35,855 nt of DNA from an uncultured Clostridia bacterium (GTDB taxonomy: Bacteria > Bacillota > Clostridia > TANB77 > CAG-508), in contig CALXND010000009.1 of NCBI GenBank assembly GCA_944389655.1, positions 1 through 35,855 on the forward strand, given 5' to 3'. Shown here in pieces: positions 24,483-31,986 of this stretch. The position numbers and the translations under genes were made by a program. The first letter of the stretch is position 1. Every line of letters starts with the position of its first letter. Below the pieces are notes generated by a model that did no database searches, had not been told where the DNA came from, and worked only from the letters and a program-made list of their open reading frames with translations.

Positions 24483-25727
24483 CTATACATCTTTTAACTT
24501 AATTATTTCTTCTGAATGCAATTTACCTGCTCTAGTAATCATATTATAACCATATTTTTCTTTTAGCTTATCTACTACCTCGTCTAATTTTTCCTGCTTT
24601 TTTTCTTCTTCATCACTAAAGAATGAGAGTTGAACTTCATCTTTATCAACTAGACTATCTACTCTTAGACCAACTAATCTTATAAAAGTACCTTTTTTAT
24701 ACATTTCATTTAATAATTCTTTTGCTAGTTTGTATATATCTTTTGTATTTGAGGTTGCAATGCAGAGCTTTTTTTGATGTGAAAAATCTTTAAAATCTTT
24801 TGTTCTTAATTGTACATTTACTACATTGGCATACATTTTATATCTGCGCAATCTAAACGAAACCTGTTCTGCTAAGGTTAGTAAAATTTTTTCTAACTTT
24901 TCCTTATCTGATACATCTTGTGGAAGAGTAACTGAATTTCCTATTCCTTTTGGCTTTTCTTCTTTATAGTGTACTTCTGAGTTATCTATTCCGTTTGAGT
25001 ATTCCCACATTAGAAGCCCATGTTTTCCGAATTTTTTTATCATAAATTCTTTGTCTTGTTTTGCTAAATCTCCAATGGTTTTTATTCTATAGTTATTAAG
25101 TTTTGGTAATGTTTTTCTACCTAACATAAATAATTCTGATACTGGAAGAGACCACATTTTTGTTTCGATTTCGTTTTCAAATAATGTGTGAACTCTATCT
25201 GGTTTTGTAAAATCTGACGCCATCTTTGCTAATAGTTTGTTATGTGCTACTCCTATATTTACTGTAAATTTTAGTTCTTCTTTTACTCTTTTATTTATTT
25301 CGTATGCAACCTCTAGTAATGTTTTATTTCCTAAATATTCTGTCATATCTAAAAAACATTCATCTATACTAAACCTTTCTATTTTTTCTGTGTATTGTAG
25401 AAGTAACTGATACAAATCGTTTGAATGTTTTTTATAACTCTTATATTCTCCCTTAAATACTTGTAAGTTTGGACATTTTAAACGTGCTTGATATAAAGTT
25501 TCTCCAGTATAGATTCCTCTTCTTTTTGCTTTCATACTTTTGGCTAGAACTATTCCAGATCTTTTACTTTCGTCTCCTCCAATTACCGCTTCTATTTCTC
25601 TTATATCAATTTTTTCTCCGTTTTCTAACCTGTCGAGTGCTGTCCAACTTAGAAAAGCATTATTAACATCTATATGTAATATTTGTTTCTGCTTTTTCAC
25701 ATTATCACCGCTTTTATTATAGAACAT
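24483..25727 (-). CDS. dinB: Y-family DNA polymerase (DNA polymerase IV)
   Basis: A 414-residue translesion polymerase. The metal-binding carboxylates are D20 (ILHIDVNNAF) and the D122-E123 pair (FSIDECFLD). The palm, thumb and little-finger parts follow at normal length. A GIGNSVTLPQD segment opens the little-finger domain, and a C-terminal LSFFSDEEEK tail resembles a sliding-clamp-binding motif. The ATG at 25727 overlaps the coaE stop (TAATG) but has no good binding site. A GTG at 25700 has GGTGAT just before it and gives an N-terminus closer to the family, so the first nine residues are doubtful. Confidence 0.9.
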   Translation of the reverse strand: MFYNKSGDNVKKQKQILHIDVNNAFLSWTALDRLENGEKIDIREIEAVIGGDESKRSGIVLAKSMKAKRRGIYTGETLYQARLKCPNLQVFKGEYKSYKKHSNDLYQLLLQYTEKIERFSIDECFLDMTEYLGNKTLLEVAYEINKRVKEELKFTVNIGVAHNKLLAKMASDFTKPDRVHTLFENEIETKMWSLPVSELFMLGRKTLPKLNNYRIKTIGDLAKQDKEFMIKKFGKHGLLMWEYSNGIDNSEVHYKEEKPKGIGNSVTLPQDVSDKEKLEKILLTLAEQVSFRLRRYKMYANVVNVQLRTKDFKDFSHQKKLCIATSNTKDIYKLAKELLNEMYKKGTFIRLVGLRVDSLVDKDEVQLSFFSDEEEKKQEKLDEVVDKLKEKYGYNMITRAGKLHSEEIIKLKDV

Positions 25728-26335
25728 TAGTTCGTATTTGTCAATACCACTTTGTATTCTTTACAAACTTTTTCCAATTCCGTAAATACATTTTTTAAAT
25801 TATTATTATTTTCTATTATTTTATCGCACCTTTGAATATAATACTTATTGCTTTGCTGAGCATTTAGTCTTTTTTCAGCGTCTTCATAATCTATATTATC
25901 TCTTGCAACTATTCTTTCTATTTGCAAATCTCTATTAGAAATTACTCCTATAATCTTATCGCATATTCTATTTAGTCCACTTTCAAAAAGCAAAGGTGCA
26001 TCTATAATTATTGTAGTTTCTGTATCTTTTACTTTTTTTATTTGAGCTTTTATTTCTTTTATTATATATTTAAAGGTACATTTATTAAGCAATTCTCTTT
26101 TTTCTGGATTATTATATATAATCTCTGCCAGTTTTTTTCTTTTTAATTCTCCTTCTTCGTTAACTATATCTTTCCCAAATTTTTCTATAATTTCAATTAC
26201 ATAACTTGTTCCCTTTTTGGATAGTTTTTTACTTATTTTGTCTGCATTTATAATTTTTACCTTGTAATTATTTTCTAGGAATTCACAAACTGTACTTTTT
26301 CCTGCTCCAGAACTGCCAGTAACTCCTATAATCAT
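25727..26335 (-). CDS. coaE: Dephospho-CoA kinase
   Basis: A 202-residue P-loop kinase that phosphorylates the ribose 3'-hydroxyl of dephospho-CoA, the last step of coenzyme A synthesis. The P-loop is GVTGSSGAGKST at the N-terminus, and DAPLLFESGLN with later IERIVARDN (arginine-bearing) are family signatures. Length is normal. AAGGAGG precedes the ATG. It lies 19 bases after tmcAL and its stop overlaps the dinB start, so the three genes are probably one transcript. Confidence 0.93.
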   Translation of the reverse strand: MIIGVTGSSGAGKSTVCEFLENNYKVKIINADKISKKLSKKGTSYVIEIIEKFGKDIVNEEGELKRKKLAEIIYNNPEKRELLNKCTFKYIIKEIKAQIKKVKDTETTIIIDAPLLFESGLNRICDKIIGVISNRDLQIERIVARDNIDYEDAEKRLNAQQSNKYYIQRCDKIIENNNNLKNVFTELEKVCKEYKVVLTNTN

Positions 26336-26354
26336 TTATTTCCTCCTTGGTACT

Positions 26355-27587
26355 TTATATTATTTCAATTCTATTTGTATAATCTAAGTTTGAATATGAA
26401 TCTTTGTAATATCCCAATGTGTATATATTGGTTGCTAATATATCAGTTTCTATCATCTCTTTTAAATTTTTATTTGCAACATTCTCTATATATCTTTTAA
26501 CAGAAGTTACGATATTTAATTTTGGATTTAATCTCATCATCTCTGAAATTAGTTCTTTTCCCTTGTTGTTAAAGCCTAAAACTCTTGCATATGGCACCAC
26601 TTTTTTTGATATTTCCATCTTTTTTTTATCTATACCTAATAAACTGTATAACAATATTCTTTGTATTCTTGTTTGAGTAAATCTCTTTGATTTAACAATG
26701 TTTATGAGTTCTTTAATTGTATTGCAGGAATCAGCCGCATTTTTTATTAAATTTTCCAATCCTTCTGATACATCTGGGAGTTTTGCAATATCTTCTCTTG
26801 ACATTTTTCTTAAATTATATATTATTTCTTTTTCTAATCGAGATATATCTATTACGTAATGACCATTTTTTAGTTCTTCACCTAGTAATAAATATGAATT
26901 TCTTGGCATGACTTTACTTATATCATTAAGTTCGTTTGTCATAAGCATTTTTCTTATTGCTGTTGCACTTGCAAATTCGTCTACTATGTATTTATCATTG
27001 TATAGAACCTTTTCCCTTTTTATTCCTATCGGAACTATAGTACTTTTTGTTTTTTTCATTGCTTTTAGATACTCTATACCCAAAATATTATTTGAGCCAG
27101 ACATTATGTTTGCATATCTTTTTATGTCATTTAAATACATCATAAGTGCGTTTTCTCTAGCTTTTGGAAATGAATTACCTTTTTTTAATTCATGACTAAG
27201 CATTGTTACATATTCTTTTGGCTCATTATATAAAACATTTGCAATGTTATTTAGAGTTGATATATCGTTTGCTTCCATTCCAAATGATAGAACTTCCACA
27301 ATGCCTAGAGAATTAAGGATTTTTATTGCTCCTTCTGCAAAGTTTTCTGCACTTGATATACTATAAATTGTTGGAATCTCTATAATTAAATCTACTCCAT
27401 TTAATAATGCCATTCTGGCTTTTTTCCATTTATTTATTATTGAGGTATTTCCTCTTTGAACAAAGTTTCCTGAGATTACCGCAATTACGTATTGAGCTCC
27501 TGTTTCTTGCTTAGATTTAGCAATATGATATAGATGTCCATTATGAAATGGATTATATTCTGCAATTATTCCAAGAACTCTACTCAT
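26355..27587 (-). CDS. tmcAL: tRNA(Met) cytidine acetate ligase TmcAL (YlbM family)
   Basis: A 410-residue nucleotidyltransferase-fold enzyme. In the B. subtilis homologue it uses acetate and ATP to make N4-acetylcytidine at the wobble position of elongator tRNA(Met). The N-terminal GIIAEYNPFHNGHLYHI is the HxGH-type nucleotide-binding motif, SGNFVQRG and KWKKARMAL follow, and the later SGSNNILGIEYLKAM segment is family-specific. Length is as expected. AGGAAGGGGG precedes the ATG. First gene of the set with coaE and dinB, and divergent from rnhA. Confidence 0.93.
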   Translation of the reverse strand: MSRVLGIIAEYNPFHNGHLYHIAKSKQETGAQYVIAVISGNFVQRGNTSIINKWKKARMALLNGVDLIIEIPTIYSISSAENFAEGAIKILNSLGIVEVLSFGMEANDISTLNNIANVLYNEPKEYVTMLSHELKKGNSFPKARENALMMYLNDIKRYANIMSGSNNILGIEYLKAMKKTKSTIVPIGIKREKVLYNDKYIVDEFASATAIRKMLMTNELNDISKVMPRNSYLLLGEELKNGHYVIDISRLEKEIIYNLRKMSREDIAKLPDVSEGLENLIKNAADSCNTIKELINIVKSKRFTQTRIQRILLYSLLGIDKKKMEISKKVVPYARVLGFNNKGKELISEMMRLNPKLNIVTSVKRYIENVANKNLKEMIETDILATNIYTLGYYKDSYSNLDYTNRIEII

Positions 27588-27669
27588 AATTACTATCCCC
27601 CTTCCTGAATGTACAAATTATTAAATACCATTATTCTATAACTTATATTTGTTAAATTTTAATCTTTAC

Positions 27670-27698
27670 TTGTACAACTTTTAATTTGTTGATATAAT
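27670..27698 (+). promoter_or_regulatory. Promoter of rnhA
   Basis: TTGTAC (27670-27675), 17 bases, and a perfect TATAAT (27693-27698) preceded by TGA, which makes an extended -10. The rnhA ATG is about 50 bases downstream. Confidence 0.7.
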
Positions 27699-27749
27699 AT
27701 CATAAATTTACATGATTTACAATGAATTTTTTAATTTTGGAGGCTAAAA

Positions 27750-28184
27750 ATGGAAGATGTAACAATATATACTGACGGTGCTTGCTCTGGTAATCCTGGT
27801 CCTGGCGGTTGGGGTGCTATACTTATGTATAAAGGTAATAAAAAAGAAATTTCTGGTGCTATGGCAAATACTACAAACAATATAATGGAATTAAGTGCTG
27901 TAATAGAGGCTTTAAAACTTCTCAAGTATCCTTGTAATGTAAGCTTATATAGTGATAGTGCATATGTGGTTAATGCATTTGCTCAAAATTGGATTCGTAA
28001 TTGGGAAAGGAATAATTGGAAAACCTCTGATAAAAAAGAGGTAAAGAATAAAGAATTATGGCAGCAGCTATTAGAGCTCACAAGAATTCACAAAGTTACT
28101 TTTATAAAAGTAAAAGGTCATGCAGATAACGAATTTAATAATCGTTGTGATGAGCTTGCAAGAAAAGCTATTAATATGCTTTAA
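27750..28184 (+). CDS. rnhA: Ribonuclease HI
   Basis: A 144-residue RNase H that cuts RNA in RNA:DNA hybrids. The four catalytic acids are present: D9 ([14 protein letters not shown]), E47 ([12 protein letters not shown]), D69 (YSDSAYV) and D134 (RCDELAR), plus H124 in [13 protein letters not shown]. The basic handle region ([13 protein letters not shown]) is kept, as in the E. coli-type enzyme. GGAGG precedes the ATG. It stands alone with its own promoter; downstream lies a long palindrome that fills the gap to the convergent aminotransferase gene. Confidence 0.95.
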   Translation: MEDVTIYTDGACSGNPGPGGWGAILMYKGNKKEISGAMANTTNNIMELSAVIEALKLLKYPCNVSLYSDSAYVVNAFAQNWIRNWERNNWKTSDKKEVKNKELWQQLLELTRIHKVTFIKVKGHADNEFNNRCDELARKAINML

Positions 28185-28201
28185 TTTGTTTTTTGTTTGT
28201 A

Positions 28202-28499
28202 TATGTTAATATGTAGTTTTTATTAGATTAGTCGTATCAAGTTTAGAATTTACTTAGAAGCGAGAGTTAATATATTCAAAATTTGCGAGAATATGGAATG
28301 GAAAGTGATTTGAAAATACTAATTCTTGAGAAATTTTTGTAGGGAATCTCAAATTATTTGAGGGCGCTACAAAAATTTCTTTAGAATTAGTTTGAAAATC
28401 AGCTTGACCGACATATTCGAGACAATATTTTTAATATATAACTCTCGCTTTATGTGTAATAAAAGTTATACGACTAGTCGAATAAAAACTACAAACATA
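28202..28499. repeat. 298-bp imperfect palindrome (MITE-like or structured RNA)
   Basis: The whole gap between rnhA and the aminotransferase gene folds on itself. Outer arms pair TGTAGTTTTTATT with AATAAAAACTACA and TAGTCGTAT with ATACGACTA. Further in, AAGCGAGAGTT pairs with AACTCTCGCTT and GAATAT with ATATTC. Near the centre, CTAATTCT pairs with AGAATTAG and AGAAATTTTTGTAG is matched by CTACAAAAATTTCT. The apex is CTCAAA-TTA-TTTGAG. Bulges interrupt the helix at intervals. No frame of interest and no transposase is present. It could be a non-autonomous foldback element or a long structured RNA; no target-site duplication could be fixed. Confidence 0.75.
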
Positions 28500-28506
28500 C
28501 TAAATT

Positions 28507-29736
28507 CTAGTTTTTTACAATTCTATCTATTGCTTCAATTGTTTTTTCCCTATCTCCAAATGCAGTTAATCTTAAATATCCTTCACCGTTTCTACCAAAC
28601 CCCACACCTGGCGTACCTACCACATTATATTTTGTAAGCAATTTATCAAAATATTCCCATGATGTTAAATTTTCTGGAATTTTTAGCCATATATATGGCG
28701 AGTTTATTCCTCCAAACGCTATAATTCCTTTTTCTTCTAATTTATTTTTTATAATCTTAGCATTTTGTTTATAGTATAATATATTTTCTTTTACTTGTTT
28801 TTTTCCCTCTTCCGAATAAATTGCTTCTGCTCCTCTTTGTATTATATATGATACTCCATTAAATTTTGTACTAGACCTTCTTTTCCATATTTCGTTTAAA
28901 CGTATAATTTCTCCGTTACTTGCTTGTATTTCTATACGTTTAGGTATTACAGTATATGCACATCTTAAGCCTGTAAATCCAGCAGTTTTTGAATAACTTT
29001 TAAATTCAATCGCCACTTTGTCTGCTCCATCTATTTCATAAATGCTATGTGGTATATTATCTTCTTCAATAAATGCTTCATACGCCGCATCAAACAAAAT
29101 TATACTTTTATTTGTTATTGCATAATCTACCCATAATTTTAATGTTTCTTTTTTCATTCCAACTCCAGTAGGATTATTGGGCGAACACAAATATATTAAA
29201 TCTGGTATTTCTTCTAATTGGCTTGGACTAGGTTCAAATTTATTCTCTTCTGTTAAATTTATGTATATTATTTTTTCATATCTTCCTGTATTATTATTAT
29301 ATTGGCCTGTTCTACCACATATTACGTTACTATCTAGGTACACTGGATATACTGGATCTGCAATTGCAACTTTAGCTGACAATGAAAATATATCTACTAT
29401 ATTTCCTGTGTCACATTTGGCTCCATCTGAAATAAATATTTCATCTTTATCAATATTTAGGTTTTTATAATCATTTTCTGCAATTTTTTGTCTTAGAAAT
29501 TCATATCCACATTCGGGACCATATCCTTTAAAAGTAGCTTTTTCTCCCATTTCGTCCATTGCTTTTTTTACCGATTCTACTATAATTTTGGGTATTGGTC
29601 TTGTTACATCTCCTATTCCTAAATTTATTATATCTGCATTTGGATTTTGGGCTTTATATGCATCTACTTTTTTATGTATTGTAGAAAACAAATAATTTTG
29701 CTGGAGATTTAAAAAGTTTTCGTTTATTTTTATCAT
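28507..29736 (-). CDS. dapL: LL-diaminopimelate aminotransferase
   Basis: About 409 residues, a fold-type I PLP aminotransferase that converts tetrahydrodipicolinate directly to LL-diaminopimelate. The N-terminal INLGIGDVTRPIP, GYGPECGYEFLRQ, YLCSPNNPTGVG, the PLP-lysine segment FKSYSKTAGFTG and the C-terminal GFGRNGEGYLRL are DapL signatures. The frame stays open to 29850, but AGAGGTGATGAA directly precedes the ATG at 29736 and the extra residues run through a structured leader, so the shorter start is chosen. dapF lies upstream on the same strand, fitting one lysine/cell-wall pathway. Confidence 0.93.
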   Translation of the reverse strand: MIKINENFLNLQQNYLFSTIHKKVDAYKAQNPNADIINLGIGDVTRPIPKIIVESVKKAMDEMGEKATFKGYGPECGYEFLRQKIAENDYKNLNIDKDEIFISDGAKCDTGNIVDIFSLSAKVAIADPVYPVYLDSNVICGRTGQYNNNTGRYEKIIYINLTEENKFEPSPSQLEEIPDLIYLCSPNNPTGVGMKKETLKLWVDYAITNKSIILFDAAYEAFIEEDNIPHSIYEIDGADKVAIEFKSYSKTAGFTGLRCAYTVIPKRIEIQASNGEIIRLNEIWKRRSSTKFNGVSYIIQRGAEAIYSEEGKKQVKENILYYKQNAKIIKNKLEEKGIIAFGGINSPYIWLKIPENLTSWEYFDKLLTKYNVVGTPGVGFGRNGEGYLRLTAFGDREKTIEAIDRIVKN

Positions 29737-29779
29737 TTCATCACCTCTTGTTATTTTATGCAGATAGTAAAATAAAATA

Positions 29780-29985
29780 ACAAATATAAGAAAAATGTGC
29801 ATTAGCGAAGGCAAAGATTTCGACGTACACACGTGCATTTCGCTTTGCAAATATGCAACAGCCCAAGGTAACTTAGCCTTGTTGTATACGGAAAAAGCAT
29901 TAAAAGCACTGAAATTTCAAAGAAAAAGTCGATTTTTCCTATACAATAAAAAAATTCCCCCTTTGTTTTTGTTGGAAGAATTTTT
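29780..29985 (-). repeat. Structured GC-richer element between dapF and dapL
   Basis: The spacer between dapF and dapL is clearly richer in G and C at 29800-29900 than its surroundings. On the minus strand TTGTATAGGAAAAA at its start pairs with TTTTTCCGTATACAA (one extra base). Next come CAAGG/CCTTG, and then GCAAAG/CTTTGC enclosing ACGT-GTGT-ACGT. No gene-like frame is convincing. It looks like an interspersed repeat or a leader RNA. I looked for, and did not find, the conserved core of the lysine riboswitch. Confidence 0.4.
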
Positions 29986-30010
29986 AAATTATAATTTTAT
30001 ATTTTAAACT

Positions 30011-30859
30011 TTAATCATCATTTATTTCTCCTTTATATACAGTTTTAGCTGTACCTTGCATATAAATATGATTATCCGTTCCCCATTCAATTTTTAATTT
30101 TCCACCAGGTAATTGTACAGTTACTAATTCGTCTGTATATCCATTTAAACCAGATGCAACAACTGCTGCACACGCTCCTGTTCCACAAGCTAAAGTCTCG
30201 CCTACTCCTCTTTCCCATACTCTAACCTTTATATTATTTTTGTCTAATATCTCTACAAATTCTACATTAGTTCTGTTTGGAAATTTTGGATTTCTCTCGA
30301 TTATTGGTCCTATATCTTTTACATTAAAATCATCTACGTTTTCCACAAACGTTACAGCATGTGGATTTCCCATTGATAGTGCTGTAAATCTCATTTTTTC
30401 GCCTTTTACATCTAAGTCTAAATCTTTTGTGTATGGTTCGTATACATCATATGGTATATTATTATCTTGAAAAATTGGCTCACCCATGTCAACAATTACT
30501 TCATTGCAATTTCCTTTATTGTCCTCTATTACTTTTACTTTTTTTATACCTGCTAATGTGTCTATGGTTAATTTATCTTTTTGAGATAGATTATTATCAT
30601 GTATAAATTTGGCAACACATCTTATACCATTGCCACACATTTCTGCTTCGCTTCCATCACTATTAAATATTCGCATTTTAAAATCTGAATTTTCGTTTTC
30701 TGGTTTATTTATTAAAACTACTCCATCAGAGCCTACACCAAAATGTCTATCACTAAGTCTCCTTGCCACTTCTGTTATGTTTTTTATTTTTGTACCATTA
30801 GTACAATCAATGTATATATAGTCATTTCCAAGTCCTGTCATTTTTGTAAAATTTAGCAT
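30011..30859 (-). CDS. dapF: Diaminopimelate epimerase
   Basis: A 282-residue cofactor-independent racemase that turns LL- into meso-diaminopimelate for peptidoglycan and lysine. The two catalytic cysteines are C75 (EMCGNGIRC) and C225 (LACGTGAC). The start MLNFTKMTGLGNDYIYID and the repeated-fold halves are typical, and the length is normal. AGAGGTGATTAT precedes the ATG. About 275 bases downstream lies dapL, the preceding step of the pathway. Confidence 0.95.
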   Translation of the reverse strand: MLNFTKMTGLGNDYIYIDCTNGTKIKNITEVARRLSDRHFGVGSDGVVLINKPENENSDFKMRIFNSDGSEAEMCGNGIRCVAKFIHDNNLSQKDKLTIDTLAGIKKVKVIEDNKGNCNEVIVDMGEPIFQDNNIPYDVYEPYTKDLDLDVKGEKMRFTALSMGNPHAVTFVENVDDFNVKDIGPIIERNPKFPNRTNVEFVEILDKNNIKVRVWERGVGETLACGTGACAAVVASGLNGYTDELVTVQLPGGKLKIEWGTDNHIYMQGTAKTVYKGEINDD

Positions 30860-30981
30860 ATAATCACCTCTTAAAACTAATATATGCTGTTTTTCTTTTT
30901 TTATACAAGTTGTACTTAATTTTTATGACATTTTCAAGGATTATTATATTTTTTTGATATTCCTGAATAGTCTAAAAAGTG

Positions 30982-31010
30982 TTTTAATTTTTATGTAAAT
31001 ATGATATAAT
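30982..31010 (+). promoter_or_regulatory. Extended -10 promoter for the 145-residue gene
   Basis: TGATATAAT contains a perfect TATAAT (31005-31010) with a TGn extension. The -35 region is weak (TTTTAA at 30982-30987, spacer 17). The ATG is about 48 bases downstream. Confidence 0.6.
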
Positions 31011-31057
31011 TATATTGTAACTTTTAATTTTATATAGTTTCTTTAAGGAGGTAAGCC

Positions 31058-31495
31058 ATGCGGGTTATTGAATCTAAAATTCTAGAAACAAAACTAAAAT
31101 TTTATCACAACTTGGATATCACTAAGAAGCCAATAATCGATTTCAAAATCACTTTTTCTGGTGAAGATGGAAGCGCTTTTGATACGCTTTCTTGGTGTGT
31201 TTCTAATTCCTCAAATTTAAGGGAATCTAAAAATGAGTATGCTCAGTTATGTTATATTGGGAAACTCATTGAAACTGATAATCCCGAAAAGTTTGTAGGA
31301 AGAAAGGTTTCTCTTATCATAGATAGCAGATCTATATATGGTATTGGAAACATTAACAATGGTTTATATATTGTTCCTGAATTTTATTTTAGCTGTAATG
31401 GATTGCGGAGCAATAAACCTTATTACAATTTGAGTGAAGCTCTCATTCAGATTGACGCCATAAAAAGGGCAGAAGAGAGAAACAAAAAATTTTAA
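31058..31495 (+). CDS. Hypothetical protein, 145 residues
   Basis: I do not recognise this protein. Its translation signals are excellent: AAGGAGGTAAG lies just before the ATG, and it has its own promoter and a strong terminator. The product has no signal peptide or membrane segment. The first 100 residues look beta-rich (IDFKITFSGEDGS, KVSLIIDSRSIYGIGN), and the last 25 form a charged helix (EALIQIDAIKRAEERNKKF). It is monocistronic, inserted between two minus-strand units, and its codon use is slightly less AT-biased than its neighbours. Function unknown. Confidence 0.65.
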   Translation: MRVIESKILETKLKFYHNLDITKKPIIDFKITFSGEDGSAFDTLSWCVSNSSNLRESKNEYAQLCYIGKLIETDNPEKFVGRKVSLIIDSRSIYGIGNINNGLYIVPEFYFSCNGLRSNKPYYNLSEALIQIDAIKRAEERNKKF

Positions 31496-31506
31496 GTAAA
31501 ATTTTA

Positions 31507-31530
31507 TAGGGTACCATTTTAGGTACCCTA
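31507..31530 (+). terminator. Terminator of the 145-residue gene
   Basis: A perfect 9-bp stem, TAGGGTACC against GGTACCCTA, with a 6-base loop and CATTTTT after it, starts 12 bases past the stop codon. It may also stop the convergent minus-strand transcript. Confidence 0.8.
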
Positions 31531-31563
31531 CATTTTTAATTCTGAGATGTTATAACTATTTTA

Positions 31564-31986
31564 TTATTCAAATTTAAAAATTGATTTGATTTTCTTTATT
31601 AGTTTTTTTATAAAATTCTCTTTTTTATTTATAATAACTAATGTACCGCTTTCTTTAGAATTTTTATCTTCTATCTTCTTAATTTTATTCTCAAAAACGT
31701 TACTACTATATTGTTTTTGTTTTAATAATTCTTGCTTTTGAATTAATTTACTTTTTTTATCTGGATTAATCCAATAATTAACATCTAGCCAAGCTAATAC
31801 ACTTTGTGTATTTTTAGACATATTATTCAAATTAAATAAATCGTTTTTATCAATTTTTGATACATATTCTTTATTTCTTTTTTTATTTATGATATTTAAT
31901 ATTTCAATTGGAATTTTCATCACAATTATTTTATCCATATATGATAAAATCTCATATACTTCTTCATAATCTTCTGGACTAATCAT
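31564..31986 (-). CDS. Small protein of a recurrent clostridial family of unknown function
   Basis: About 140 residues. The first 85 match a pattern I recall from many small hypothetical proteins of gut clostridia: EVYEILSYMDKIIVMKIP, then a Lys-rich KNKEYVSKID-like strand, then a TQSVLAWLDVNYW helix. The rest is polar, ending in a strongly basic amphipathic helix (ENFIKKLIKKIKSIFKF) that could touch membrane or nucleic acid. An in-frame ATG at 31998 exists, but GGAGAGAAAG is ideally placed for the ATG at 31986, giving an 8-base overlap with the dual-HEPN candidate gene. That overlap implies coupled translation and perhaps a shared role. No function is known. Confidence 0.7.
   Translation of the reverse strand: MISPEDYEEVYEILSYMDKIIVMKIPIEILNIINKKRNKEYVSKIDKNDLFNLNNMSKNTQSVLAWLDVNYWINPDKKSKLIQKQELLKQKQYSSNVFENKIKKIEDKNSKESGTLVIINKKENFIKKLIKKIKSIFKFE

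Noticed and set aside
29737..29850. Longer start of dapL
   Set aside because: The extra 38 residues are hydrophobic and unrelated to DapL, and AGAGGTGATG directly precedes the ATG at 29736.
29795..30007. A 70-codon plus-strand frame in the dapF-dapL spacer
   Set aside because: It lacks a good binding site and runs through inverted repeats, so it is probably a by-product of the structured element.
29737..30010. Lysine riboswitch before dapL
   Set aside because: Position and pathway would fit, but the conserved core segments of the L-box were not found and the hairpins do not match its five-helix layout.
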